Source: an uncultured Eubacteriales bacterium
Lineage (GTDB): Bacteria > Bacillota > Clostridia > Oscillospirales > CAG-272
Direction: 5' to 3'
Length of the DNA: 64,000 nt
NCBI GenBank assembly: GCA_934402395.1
Contig: CAKRTQ010000002.1
Coordinates: forward strand, 1 to 64,000
Shown: positions 1 through 7,830 of the stretch, piece after piece
Numbering within the stretch: the first letter of the stretch is position 1
Layout: each line of letters begins with the position of its first letter
The notes under the pieces: generated by a model
The model's database searches: none
Told to the model about the DNA's origin: nothing
The model's input: only the letters and a program-made list of their open reading frames with translations
Position numbers and translations under genes: made by a program

Positions 1-872
1 AGCCGCTGTTTCTCTTCCCTGATACGCTCCAGCAGTGCCTCTGCAGGCTCGTCAGACGGGTCTTGCGGTACCAGCTTCCCCTGGATTGCCTCCTGCAGTA
101 TCGACTTTTTGAGGGCTTCTGGGAAGCCTGTGTTGAGCGCCGTTAATTTCTGTTCAGCTTTGTCGTAGCTATGGAGATATGGTAGCAGCCTATTCACAGC
201 ATCTACAATACGGGTTTGTTCCGATAATGGTGGAAGCGGAAAAACGATTGTATTCAGTGCCGTTTGCACCAGGTGCTTAATCGTCATTCCCTTGCTATAG
301 GCATCAAGAATCTGATTTCCCTTATAGCACTCCAACAGAAGCTGAAAATAATGAGGATTTATCCCACCATAGAACCTCACTCGGTGCAGGGCGTTTTGGT
401 AGTACATCTCTTGTGTGGATTCCCAGACTGCAGAACGACCAACATCGCCGCCCTCACAGATTAGGAGGTCCCCAGGTCTTAAGAGATATTTGGACAGCTC
501 ACTCTCTTCAAGCCGCGCTTCTTTTACCGTCGTTAGGTCAATTCCGTCCCAGTAAACATTTATGCTGCAGAGATATGGTTTAAGGTCGCCTTTATTTTTC
601 GCCTTATCAAGTGTTTTGCCTAATGAACTTGTTGCGATGGTTTGGAGTGTTACCCACTCCCACGAATCGGGGATGTCAAACGGTACTTCATCCGCCAGTG
701 ACCGCACTTCATCGCCGATTTTCTCATAAGGAGTATTATCGGAATGTGGCTGTTTAACGATTACGGCAATATCGAAAACTGAAGTGACTGTAAAACGCAC
801 CATCTCTGCTGCGGAGTAATTCCACAGCGGGGGCACTATGTACCGAAATAGTCGAAAGTTATTATTGAGCAT
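1..872 (-). CDS. hsdS: Type I restriction-modification specificity subunit HsdS, partial (runs off left edge)
   Basis: HsdS subunits carry the target recognition domains that direct HsdM/HsdR to their DNA site. Translating the minus strand gives an open frame of about 290 residues. A recognition-domain start, DIPDSWEWVTL, lies near residue 66, LPPLSEQTRIVDAV follows, and near the window edge are SILQEAIQGKLVPQDPSD and ALLERIREEK, the spacer helix that closes an HsdS half. The stretch before residue 64 (with YEKIGDEVRSLADE) resembles the linker normally found before a recognition domain. The frame opens at the ATG at 870-872 with no ribosome site, right behind a terminator hairpin, so the true N-terminus may be missing and this may be a half-gene or recombination cassette. 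HsdM and HsdR are not in the window. Family assignment is firm. The start and the integrity are uncertain. Confidence 0.85.
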   Translation of the reverse strand, partial: MLNNNFRLFRYIVPPLWNYSAAEMVRFTVTSVFDIAVIVKQPHSDNTPYEKIGDEVRSLADEVPFDIPDSWEWVTLQTIATSSLGKTLDKAKNKGDLKPYLCSINVYWDGIDLTTVKEARLEESELSKYLLRPGDLLICEGGDVGRSAVWESTQEMYYQNALHRVRFYGGINPHYFQLLLECYKGNQILDAYSKGMTIKHLVQTALNTIVFPLPPLSEQTRIVDAVNRLLPYLHSYDKAEQKLTALNTGFPEALKKSILQEAIQGKLVPQDPSDEPAEALLERIREEKQR

Positions 873-882
873 TTTGTGGCAT

Positions 883-916
883 AAAAAAGTCCACCGTAAT
901 AAATCACAGTGGACTT
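883..916 (-). terminator. Hairpin terminator between tRNA-Ser and hsdS
   Basis: On the minus strand AAGTCCAC and GTGGACTT pair across a short A/T loop and are followed by a run of T. It would stop transcripts coming from the tRNA-Ser side before hsdS. Confidence 0.6.
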
Positions 917-918
917 AG

Positions 919-939
919 TGGCGGAGAGGAAGGGATTCG
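919..939 (-). repeat. Partial copy of tRNA-Ser 3' end (att-like direct repeat)
   Basis: These 21 bases are identical to 1071-1091, the CCA, acceptor and T-arm end of the tRNA-Ser. Duplication of a tRNA 3' end is the usual trace of site-specific integration. The 130 bases between the copies include the perfect hairpin at 978-999 (arms TGACAGCAC and GTGCTGTCA) and no gene. Confidence 0.75.
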
Positions 940-977
940 GATTCTTGCGGCTCGCCGCCGCTCGGTCATCGCGGCTC

Positions 978-999
978 TGACAGCACGCCTGTGCTGTCA
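978..999. repeat. Perfect 9-bp inverted repeat
   Basis: TGACAGCAC, a 4-base GCCT loop, then GTGCTGTCA. It lies between the two copies of the tRNA-Ser 3' end. No T-run follows it on either strand, so it is not an obvious terminator. Confidence 0.6.
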
Positions 1000-1070
1000 T
1001 TCACTACCGCTCTCGTTCGAATCCCCCCAGTGAAAAACAAAAAGAACACCTTGCGGCGTCCTTTTGTTTT

Positions 1071-1159
1071 TGGCGGAGAGGAAGGGATTCGAACCCTTGT
1101 GCGCTTTCGCGCAAACTGATTTCGAGTCAGCCCCGTTATGACCACTTCGATACCTCTCC
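1071..1159 (-). tRNA. tRNA-Ser(CGA)
   Basis: The 89-base class II tRNA reads from 1159 to 1071. The acceptor stem is GGAGAGG/CCTCTCC, the discriminator is G, and CCA is encoded. The anticodon loop CTCGAAA (anticodon CGA) is closed by GCTGA/TCAGT, there is a long variable arm (GTGCG, loop, CGCAC), and the T-loop is GGGTTCGAATCCC. It decodes UCG. Its usual promoter probably lies beyond a second copy of its own 5' half (1319-1365). Confidence 0.96.
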
Positions 1160-1318
1160 GTATATGTTCACCCTCGAAAACGAGGGAAACAATCGTTATT
1201 CAATTTTTTAGAAAACCCGTTAGATAAGCCGGTCAGAAAAATCATCAACCACGCGAAAACCCAACAAAATCAAGGCTTTTCGGCGGTTTTCGGTGGCACA
1301 ACTACTCAAATGCGTACA

Positions 1319-1365
1319 TGATTTCGAGTCAGCCCCGTTATGACCACTTCGATACCTCTCCGTAT
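1319..1365 (-). repeat. Partial tRNA-Ser copy: 5' half, 47 bp
   Basis: Bases 1319-1365 are identical to 1117-1163 and cover the acceptor 5' strand, the D-arm and the anticodon region of tRNA-Ser. No T-arm follows, so this copy is not a functional tRNA. It sits between the intact gene and the only good promoter, which suggests that an integration or deletion split and rebuilt the tRNA. The 155 bases between the two copies (1164-1318) hold no gene that I can see. Confidence 0.85.
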
Positions 1366-1366
1366 T

Positions 1367-1400
1367 CGCTTGTTGAACGTCTGAATGCATTCAACAAGCG
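1367..1400. promoter_or_regulatory. 11-bp inverted repeat at the tRNA-Ser transcription start
   Basis: CGCTTGTTGAA (1367-1377) and TTCAACAAGCG (1390-1400) are perfect inverted arms. The predicted start of the promoter at 1403-1431 falls inside the right arm, so this could be a 5' hairpin of the tRNA precursor or an operator. Confidence 0.5.
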
Positions 1401-1402
1401 TT

Positions 1403-1431
1403 ATTATATCATATTCAAGCAGTTTTTGCAA
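1403..1431 (-). promoter_or_regulatory. Sigma-A-type promoter for tRNA-Ser
   Basis: On the minus strand TTGCAA, 17 bases, then TATAAT. It points toward the partial tRNA copy and the intact tRNA-Ser. Confidence 0.75.
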
Positions 1432-1508
1432 GTCCTTTTTGAGAAAAAAATGCATCTGACCGAATATTTTTTATCCCGGCGGCAAATTTTCAGTTTCGGG
1501 GCGCACAG

Positions 1509-2465
1509 TCATTGCTTGAATTCGATCACGGCGATGGCGGGATGGTGATCGGACGGCGGTGTTTCGGACTTATCCACTTTGTACTCCAGAACCGAAAACA
1601 CGCCCTTGGTGACAACGATGTGGTCAAGAGATATCCCGCTCAAGTGTGTGAACTCCGTTGCCGTCTTTTTTGCAACCGCAGAGCAGTTTTCAAACATTCC
1701 CGAAGCAAGAATGTCCGATATCCCGCCCTTGCGGAATTTATCGTCGGTGCGGTCGGAACTGTTCAGGTCACCTGCAATAATGACTGGCAACGACGCATCA
1801 AGCTTGTCCTTTATCAGTCCGAGCAAGAACTTCGCCTGCAGTTTTCTCGCGTTATTACGCTTTTGGAACACATCGGGGTTGCTTGAATTGTTTTCAAGGT
1901 GTGTCGCGATCATATAAAACTGTTTTCCCGAGACAGTATGTTCAAGCTTTATCGCTGTCATCATCCGATAATGATAACTTCCCGATACCTTTGAGTATGT
2001 ATCCGGAGTAGCCGAAAGACAATATGTCTCATCGGACAGCGCCTTGAACACATCCTTTTTGTAAAGCACCAGGTAATTCACGTTGTTTCCTTCAACCGAA
2101 GAAAAAACATAATTATATGTATCGGAAAGCGGGGTTTTCTCCGCCATCATTGCATCGGTCGTTTCATTGATGACAGCAACATCCGGCTTTGTTTTGAGGA
2201 TCATGCTCACGACAGCATTTTTGTGCGTATCATCTGTCTCGGCATATCCTGCGATATTGTATGACATTACGCAGATATCAAGCGCAGCCGGCGGCGCAAC
2301 GGCGGTCCCCGCCTCGGTGACGGCAGATGAATGATCGGCGGCTGTATCGGTCGTGGCAACACCGTCGATGGGTGATGAAGGCGCGCACCCCGATGCCAGC
2401 ATCAGAACAGTCAGGATTACAGCCGAGATAGGTATTGCTTTTTTCTTCGAACTTGTTTTTTTCAT
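1509..2465 (-). CDS. Endonuclease/exonuclease/phosphatase (EEP) family lipoprotein
   Basis: A predicted secreted, lipid-anchored phosphoesterase of the EEP fold (DNase I, sphingomyelinase and inositol phosphatase relatives). The signal peptide ends in the lipobox LASGC with Cys27 as the lipidated residue, followed by a Ser/Thr/Ala-rich linker. The catalytic motifs appear in order: SYNIAGY near 68, INET near 98, AGDLNSSD near 230, LDHI near 277 and SDHHPAI near 303. That is the expected set of metal-binding Asn/Glu/Asp and the catalytic His. AGGAG sits 8 bases before the ATG. It follows the membrane protein gene at 2480 by 14 bases, so the two are probably co-transcribed. The substrate cannot be read from the sequence; outer-surface nucleic acid or phospholipid are possibilities. 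Confidence 0.85.
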   Translation of the reverse strand: MKKTSSKKKAIPISAVILTVLMLASGCAPSSPIDGVATTDTAADHSSAVTEAGTAVAPPAALDICVMSYNIAGYAETDDTHKNAVVSMILKTKPDVAVINETTDAMMAEKTPLSDTYNYVFSSVEGNNVNYLVLYKKDVFKALSDETYCLSATPDTYSKVSGSYHYRMMTAIKLEHTVSGKQFYMIATHLENNSSNPDVFQKRNNARKLQAKFLLGLIKDKLDASLPVIIAGDLNSSDRTDDKFRKGGISDILASGMFENCSAVAKKTATEFTHLSGISLDHIVVTKGVFSVLEYKVDKSETPPSDHHPAIAVIEFKQ

Positions 2466-2479
2466 TGAAGTATCTCCTG

Positions 2480-3223
2480 TTATTTACGTTTCTTTACAAA
2501 CGGAACACGCACGCCCTTTTCCTTGAGTGATTCAAAATAGCGTTCAAGCTCTTCGCGCAGTCCTGTTCCCGACGGCGTATGGAATGGGAAAGCGAAATTG
2601 CGCTTTTGCTTAAGCTCATCGGCACGTTTGGCGATCGACAGTTTGAGATTTTCGTAGCGAATGACAAGCTGCTTTTCCTCGGCAAATTCTTTAAGCTTTT
2701 TCACCACATGGAACGAATAGCAAACATCCACGAGAAACACGCCGACATACACACCGGAGAAGAAATTATAGATCGGGTTTTGAGCAAGCCAACCGATAAA
2801 ACGTACAAAGCACGGGTGAATAAACAATGCATATCCTGCGCCTATCGCGCCCCATGCAAGGCTGAAAAGCGGGCAGATCACTCCTTGAATATTTCCGCGG
2901 CAGGAGCTGTAATCCCACAGCTTTACGTGAAAAAACTTAACGAAAACAATTCCTGTGACATACTCTATTGCAGTGAGGAGCACGGTAAGTCCCAGGATAA
3001 GCACCGATTTTCTCAACCACACCTGCGGAATAAACGAAAAATCCATACTGCAGAATGCATAAAGCACCAGCACTCCGGTTCCGTATAAGGGCAGGCACGG
3101 ACCGCACAAAAAGCCGGGATTGATCCATTTTCCGTGCGCAGCACGACGAAATACAAGTTCGATCAACCAGCCGATGCTGCCGCCGATTATAAATAAAGCG
3201 GATATCGTAGTCAGGATTTTCAT
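2480..3223 (-). CDS. Putative multi-pass membrane protein, CmpB/ABC-transporter type IV-like family
   Basis: A protein of 247 residues with about five to six hydrophobic segments. The start resembles the PF06541 family: a helix, then GSIGWLIELVFRR, then NPGFLCGPCLPLYGTG. That GFL-GP--P-YG pattern is the family hallmark. The family is common in Firmicutes, is called 'putative ABC transporter permease', and has no proven function. The C-terminus is a charged cytoplasmic tail. I moved the start to the ATG at 3223 because GAGGGAA lies 9 bases before it. An upstream in-frame start at 3256 lacks a site and would overlap the promoter. First gene of a two-gene unit with the EEP lipoprotein. Confidence 0.75.
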   Translation of the reverse strand: MKILTTISALFIIGGSIGWLIELVFRRAAHGKWINPGFLCGPCLPLYGTGVLVLYAFCSMDFSFIPQVWLRKSVLILGLTVLLTAIEYVTGIVFVKFFHVKLWDYSSCRGNIQGVICPLFSLAWGAIGAGYALFIHPCFVRFIGWLAQNPIYNFFSGVYVGVFLVDVCYSFHVVKKLKEFAEEKQLVIRYENLKLSIAKRADELKQKRNFAFPFHTPSGTGLREELERYFESLKEKGVRVPFVKKRK

Positions 3224-3255
3224 TGTTATCTTCCCTCTGAGTTTTATTTGATTCA

Positions 3256-3284
3256 ATTATATCATAAACACAGTCCAAAAGCAA
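3256..3284 (-). promoter_or_regulatory. Promoter for the 3223-1509 unit
   Basis: On the minus strand TTGCTT, 17 bases, TATAAT, about 30 bases before the chosen ATG. Confidence 0.7.
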
Positions 3285-3372
3285 TACGACGAACAAATTT
3301 GCACGGAACTTTTTTCACGGACGTCATATATGCTTTTTTTACATTTATCTGATATTTTTTTCGCCTCCGGTA

Positions 3373-3401
3373 TTGCGCAAAAAAGCATTTTATGGTATAA
3401 T
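3373..3401 (+). promoter_or_regulatory. Promoter of the miaA-sepF-ileS operon
   Basis: TTGCGC, 17 bases, TATAAT. It is the only clear promoter before a run of eleven closely spaced plus-strand genes ending at 15234. Confidence 0.75.
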
Positions 3402-3452
3402 ATAATTACATATATTTATCTTGAAACAGCTTGCCGGAAGGAGGAATACGCA

Positions 3453-4499
3453 TTGTACCACGGAATTGATGTTTACACACCGCATGACCCAATCGCCGAA
3501 GCGGCGGATAATTCATCGGTAGAGGCGGCGCTGCGCCTGCCGAAGCTTATTGACAACGCGCTGATCACAGAAGATACTCGATCCGTAAGCATGGCGGATA
3601 TTCCCACAAGTGTGCTGTTTCGGTGTCCCGGTATGCGGTTTGTCACACATATAGGTCTTGCGAGCGAGGAAATTGCAGAAAGCGGAAATCTTCGTTCGTT
3701 GCGTAAATTTGCCAACGAGCTGGCAAACGCCGCGGGCGGTGCTGTGTACGATCCCGCAACCGACAGTGTATTTCCCGGCAACACGACCGGATCATATGTT
3801 TTTCCGGCTGTGGGATCATATACCCCGATGCTCACGATCGCGTGTCATTATCTCCCCACCGCGCCATTTTCAAAGCACGCCGATGAATTTGTATCGATGC
3901 TTGAAAAGAATCTCCCCTCTGCACTTCCCCACACATACGGCTCGGAAGATCGGACGTCGTTTGATCTGAGTGTATGCGGCAGACAGCATTTTATTAATTT
4001 TATCAAATCCGAACCGGCTCCGGTGTGGTATCCGCATTATCCGGTCACCCATGTGCTGATAAGCGATGCGACCCGCCCTGCGGATGCCGAAGGTTTCCGC
4101 GCAAGCCGGATAGCTCTCACAGTTCCCGTTGCCGTATATGAATATGACGAGTGGCGTTTTGCGCTGCGTAACGTTCTCGGCGGCATGATGCATATTTTCA
4201 ACGGCTTTTTCGGTCAGATCGTTTCGTCGGAAAAGCTGGGGATCGCCGCCTGGTGGTGGCGCGGGCTGCCATGTGAGACTGGATATATGTTTGCGCTCGG
4301 AGAACCGTACCTGTCTCTTATTCCGTATGATTCCGCAGTAAGAAACCTTTCGGATGATCCGGGATACGCTCTGTTTGAGCAGAATTCCGCGCCGATGATC
4401 CCGAAAACGCTTATTTCATTTCCGAAAAAACAGTGGCGCGTCATGCAGTCGCCGCGCGATGCATTCGGCATTGCCGCAGATATTCCTTTTGTGCAATAA
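3453..4499 (+). CDS. Protein of unknown function, first gene of the miaA operon
   Basis: I do not recognise this family. The predicted protein has about 348 residues, is soluble, and has no signal peptide or clear membrane segment. It is rich in aromatic residues toward the C-terminus (AAWWWRGLPCETGYMFALGE near 270). The start is the TTG at 3453, because GGAGG lies 7 bases before it. The longer frame from 3330 would begin upstream of the -10 box. Its stop codon overlaps the miaA start (TAATG), so the two are translationally coupled. Position suggests a housekeeping role, but nothing in the sequence shows a catalytic motif. Confidence 0.7.
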   Translation: MYHGIDVYTPHDPIAEAADNSSVEAALRLPKLIDNALITEDTRSVSMADIPTSVLFRCPGMRFVTHIGLASEEIAESGNLRSLRKFANELANAAGGAVYDPATDSVFPGNTTGSYVFPAVGSYTPMLTIACHYLPTAPFSKHADEFVSMLEKNLPSALPHTYGSEDRTSFDLSVCGRQHFINFIKSEPAPVWYPHYPVTHVLISDATRPADAEGFRASRIALTVPVAVYEYDEWRFALRNVLGGMMHIFNGFFGQIVSSEKLGIAAWWWRGLPCETGYMFALGEPYLSLIPYDSAVRNLSDDPGYALFEQNSAPMIPKTLISFPKKQWRVMQSPRDAFGIAADIPFVQ

Positions 4500-5488
4500 T
4501 GACACCGGATATGAAGTTGTCTGAAAAGAAAAAAATAATTGCCGTGGTCGGTCCGACAGCATCGGGAAAAAGCGGGCTCGCCATTAATATTGCCGAAAAG
4601 TTCGGGGGTACGATAGTGTGCTGCGATTCAATGCAGATATACCGCGGCATGAACATAGGTACCGCCAAGCCGACGCAAGCCGATACCGCACGCGTTCCCC
4701 ATGTGATGTTCGATATTGTGTCGCCTGGTGAGATGTACTCGTGCGCGGACTATGTGCGCGATGCTGCCGCAGCCATCGGCGAAATACACAAAAGCGGCAG
4801 AATACCGGTCTTATGCGGCGGGACCGGGTTGTATCTCGACAGTCTTCTGACGCCGCGTTCATACGGCGATTCTGCCGGAAGGACCGCACTGCGTGATGAG
4901 CTTGAAGCGATCGCCGGAATGCCGGACGGTAAAGCAATCCTGCACCGTATGCTTGCGGAAGTCGACCCCGTGTCTGCCGCAGCGATACACGAAAACAATG
5001 TCAGGCGTGTGATACGCGCTATTGAAATATTCCGCGAAAGCGGAGTCCCGAAAAGCGAGCTTGACCGACGTTCGCGCGAAAGCGCCGCACCGCTCATGTA
5101 TGACGCTCTTGTGATAGGACTGCGCTATACAGACAGAGCTGTGCTTCGCGCACGCATTGCGCGACGCGTGGACGAAATGCTTGCCGCGGGGCTTGCGGAC
5201 GAAGTGCGCAGACTTGACGCGGCAGGTGTGTTCTCTCCCCTGCCGGATGGCAGCATGTCAACTGCAGCGCAGGCAATAGGATATAAGGAGATGCTCGCGG
5301 CAGTTCGTGCGGGCGATATTCCCGATTCCGTACGTGAAGCCGTTATAACAGCCACGGCGCGTTACGCCAAACGTCAGATGACGTGGTTCGGAAGCAAGCC
5401 GTATGTCAGGTGGATAGATATTCCGCACGCCGGATACGATCCAACGCCGCAGGCGTTCGCAATGGCAGAAACATTTATAAAAGAGTGA
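4499..5488 (+). CDS. miaA: tRNA dimethylallyltransferase MiaA
   Basis: Transfers dimethylallyl from DMAPP to the N6 of A37 in tRNAs reading UNN codons. The P-loop GPTASGKS is at residues 18-25. It is followed by CCDSMQIYRGMNIGTAKP, where the conserved Asp and Gln contact the tRNA, and by LCGGTGLYLDSLL near 108. The length of 329 residues is normal. The ATG at 4499 overlaps the TAA of the preceding gene; the ATG at 4511 is an alternative start. Second gene of the operon, 22 bases before the HlyD-like gene. Confidence 0.95.
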   Translation: MTPDMKLSEKKKIIAVVGPTASGKSGLAINIAEKFGGTIVCCDSMQIYRGMNIGTAKPTQADTARVPHVMFDIVSPGEMYSCADYVRDAAAAIGEIHKSGRIPVLCGGTGLYLDSLLTPRSYGDSAGRTALRDELEAIAGMPDGKAILHRMLAEVDPVSAAAIHENNVRRVIRAIEIFRESGVPKSELDRRSRESAAPLMYDALVIGLRYTDRAVLRARIARRVDEMLAAGLADEVRRLDAAGVFSPLPDGSMSTAAQAIGYKEMLAAVRAGDIPDSVREAVITATARYAKRQMTWFGSKPYVRWIDIPHAGYDPTPQAFAMAETFIKE

Positions 5489-5510
5489 TCCGACAAGGAG
5501 GAGCGTGCAA

Positions 5511-7037
5511 ATGGAATATCCGGACAAGAATACCGACGGCTCGCTTCAGCCGCCCCCAAAAACGGACGGCACGCCGTCAAAGGCAGAAATGCGCCGTCCC
5601 GGTACACCGATCGTATATGTGCCGCGTGACGAAAAGCGTCCGCCGGTACTTGACACTCAATACTTCCTTACGGTACTGAAGCGGATTGCGGTCGCGCTTG
5701 CTGCTGTGGGACTGATGGTTTACATGGTGATCCAGCTTGCCGGCAATCTGTCTCCTACGGTCACTACCACTCCGGCGATAAAGACGAGTGAATCGGAGTA
5801 CGAATCCGCCACTGCGTATATCCTGAAAAACGAAAAGGTCCTGACATCAGCTGTATCGGGAGCTAAGGTCTATCCGCTCCCCGACGGCGCACGTGCATCG
5901 AGCAACGAAATAATCGCGTATATATACCCCTCCGATGACGAGGGCAAAAATACACGCATTTCCGAAATAGACGCGGAGATCGCCCTGCTGCGTTCGGCGC
6001 TCGAAAAGAGTGCTGCTGCCGAGAATATACACGATGTTTCCTTATCGCTTTCAGAAAAATACGCCGCACTTATGTCACTCACCGCATCGCATGATTACGG
6101 TTCGGCATCGGCAGGTGCTGATGAGTTGAGAAAGCTCTTGATCCGCTACGGTGCATACCGCGGAAAAAACAACGACATTACAGACGTCATATCAAAGCTT
6201 TCGGCTGAAAAAAACCGCCTTATGGCGATGCGCGGCAATATATCCGAAACCGTGAAAGCTCCGTATGCGGGTTATTATTTCAGATATTGCGATGGCTATG
6301 AGCAGATATTCACCGAAGCACTGATAAATGATTTTACAAGCGACAGCTTCTATTCCGCATTGGCATCAACTCCCGTTATACCGACAAACGCGTCAGGCAA
6401 GCTTGCAGACGGTGCCGTGTGGTATATAATCGTTCCGCTTTCCGAACGTGAGAACGGTCATTACACCGTTGGAAATGCATACAATATCATTTTCGGCGAT
6501 AATGACGGCGCGACCGTTCCCATGAAGCTTGAAAAAAAGACCGCCGATGAAAAGAACGGAGGCACGCTGCTTCTTTTTTCCACAAACCGTATGCCGCAGG
6601 ATTTCAATTATATCCGCATACAGAACATAAGGATAGAACGCGCGGTGCTGAACGGCTACCGCATTCCGATGAGTGCAGTACGCTCATACTGCGGAATGAC
6701 AGGGGTCTATACCCTCCACGGCGGTCGTGTATGCTTCAGACGGATCAATATTATTTTGCAAAATGATGACTACTGCGTTGTTTCGGAGTATTCCGAAGTC
6801 GGCAACGACCGGCAACCGACATACCGTGTGCTCGGTTTCAATGCAAACGGACTGATCGGCGACTACGAATCCCTGCACAGATATGCAAAAAGCAAGGGGT
6901 GGACGCGCCGCGTTTACGACAATGGCGGAACACCGGTCAAATACGGCACCAAAGAAGATTATTACTACTATCTCGATGAGTTTGAGGATATTATTCTAAC
7001 CGGACGAAAGCTTTATGACGGCAAGACTCTCAGTTGA
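5511..7037 (+). CDS. HlyD-like single-pass membrane protein of the sepF neighbourhood
   Basis: A protein of 508 residues with a proline-rich cytoplasmic N-terminus, one membrane helix near residues 54-75, and a large external part. That part has a lipoyl/HlyD-like beginning (AYILKNEKVL), a central coiled coil near 140-240, and a beta-rich end. It resembles the HlyD-family adaptor-like proteins that sit before yggS and sepF in clostridial genomes. A transporter partner is absent, so an efflux role is doubtful. A role at the envelope near the division machinery is inferred from position. AAGGAGG lies 9 bases before the ATG at 5511; an in-frame GTG at 5505 is too close to the site. Confidence 0.65.
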   Translation: MEYPDKNTDGSLQPPPKTDGTPSKAEMRRPGTPIVYVPRDEKRPPVLDTQYFLTVLKRIAVALAAVGLMVYMVIQLAGNLSPTVTTTPAIKTSESEYESATAYILKNEKVLTSAVSGAKVYPLPDGARASSNEIIAYIYPSDDEGKNTRISEIDAEIALLRSALEKSAAAENIHDVSLSLSEKYAALMSLTASHDYGSASAGADELRKLLIRYGAYRGKNNDITDVISKLSAEKNRLMAMRGNISETVKAPYAGYYFRYCDGYEQIFTEALINDFTSDSFYSALASTPVIPTNASGKLADGAVWYIIVPLSERENGHYTVGNAYNIIFGDNDGATVPMKLEKKTADEKNGGTLLLFSTNRMPQDFNYIRIQNIRIERAVLNGYRIPMSAVRSYCGMTGVYTLHGGRVCFRRINIILQNDDYCVVSEYSEVGNDRQPTYRVLGFNANGLIGDYESLHRYAKSKGWTRRVYDNGGTPVKYGTKEDYYYYLDEFEDIILTGRKLYDGKTLS

Positions 7038-7070
7038 TTTTCTTGCACATAAGATGAGGGGGTAATTCAC

Positions 7071-7775
7071 ATGACGGATTATTCTTATATTGACCGCTCG
7101 GTCAATGAGATCGTACACCGCACGGTAAACGCCGCACGCAAGGCGGGACTCACACGGGCACCCACTGTGGTCGCTGCCGTAAAGTATGCCAGCGACGGAG
7201 AATTCTTGCACCTTGTACGTGAATGCGGTGTGGCAGACGTCGGCGAAAACCGCGTTCAGCAGCTCAAGGCGCATCGCGCACTTCTCACACCGGAGGAACG
7301 CGACCGCATACGCTTTCATTTCATCGGAAGTCTTCAGACAAATAAAGTGCGCGGTCTGATCGGAAGCACGGTACTTATTCACTCGCTCGACTCCGTGCAT
7401 CTTGCCGAAGAAATAGAAAAGCAATCGGCAATGCAGGATACAGTAACGCGGGTCCTGGTTGAAATAAACGGCGCAGGCGAACAAAGTAAGGGCGGCGTTC
7501 TACCATCGGATGCGGCTGAGTTTTGCCTTGCAATACGCAAATATCCGCATATAGAACAGTTCGGATTCATGACAATGGGACCAAAATTCGAGAAAAAAGA
7601 GGATTATTCAAATTATTTTTTAGAAACTTATCATCTTGTTCTTGACATTTGGCGCGAAAAACTTCATAATATAAAGGAGCCTGTCATTTCGATGGGCATG
7701 AGCGACAGCTTCGAGGCGGCTATCGAATGCGGTGCAAACTGTGTACGCATCGGGCGCGCAATGTTCGGACGCTGA
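7071..7775 (+). CDS. yggS: YggS/YlmE family PLP-binding protein
   Basis: A pyridoxal-phosphate carrier of the PROSC/YggS family, which keeps free PLP and amino-acid pools in balance. The PLP lysine is Lys38 in VVAAVKYASD. Also present are VGENRVQ near 58, HFIGSLQTNKV near 83, and the C-terminal GMSDSFEAAIECGANCVRIG, which holds the phosphate-binding residues. The length of 234 residues is typical. GAGGGGG precedes the ATG. It sits directly before sepF, as ylmE does in Bacillus. Confidence 0.95.
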   Translation: MTDYSYIDRSVNEIVHRTVNAARKAGLTRAPTVVAAVKYASDGEFLHLVRECGVADVGENRVQQLKAHRALLTPEERDRIRFHFIGSLQTNKVRGLIGSTVLIHSLDSVHLAEEIEKQSAMQDTVTRVLVEINGAGEQSKGGVLPSDAAEFCLAIRKYPHIEQFGFMTMGPKFEKKEDYSNYFLETYHLVLDIWREKLHNIKEPVISMGMSDSFEAAIECGANCVRIGRAMFGR

Positions 7776-7830
7776 AACACCATAAAAATTAAAATAAAAA
7801 AACTTGCTGAATAAAAAACGGAGGATCACC

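Noticed and set aside
919..1030. A second complete tRNA-Ser on the minus strand
   Set aside because: Only 21 bases of the 3' end match. No anticodon arm or acceptor partner follows.
1318..1548. An open frame starting inside the partial tRNA-Ser copy
   Set aside because: It is built from tRNA and promoter sequence and overlaps the end of the EEP gene; it has no ribosome site.
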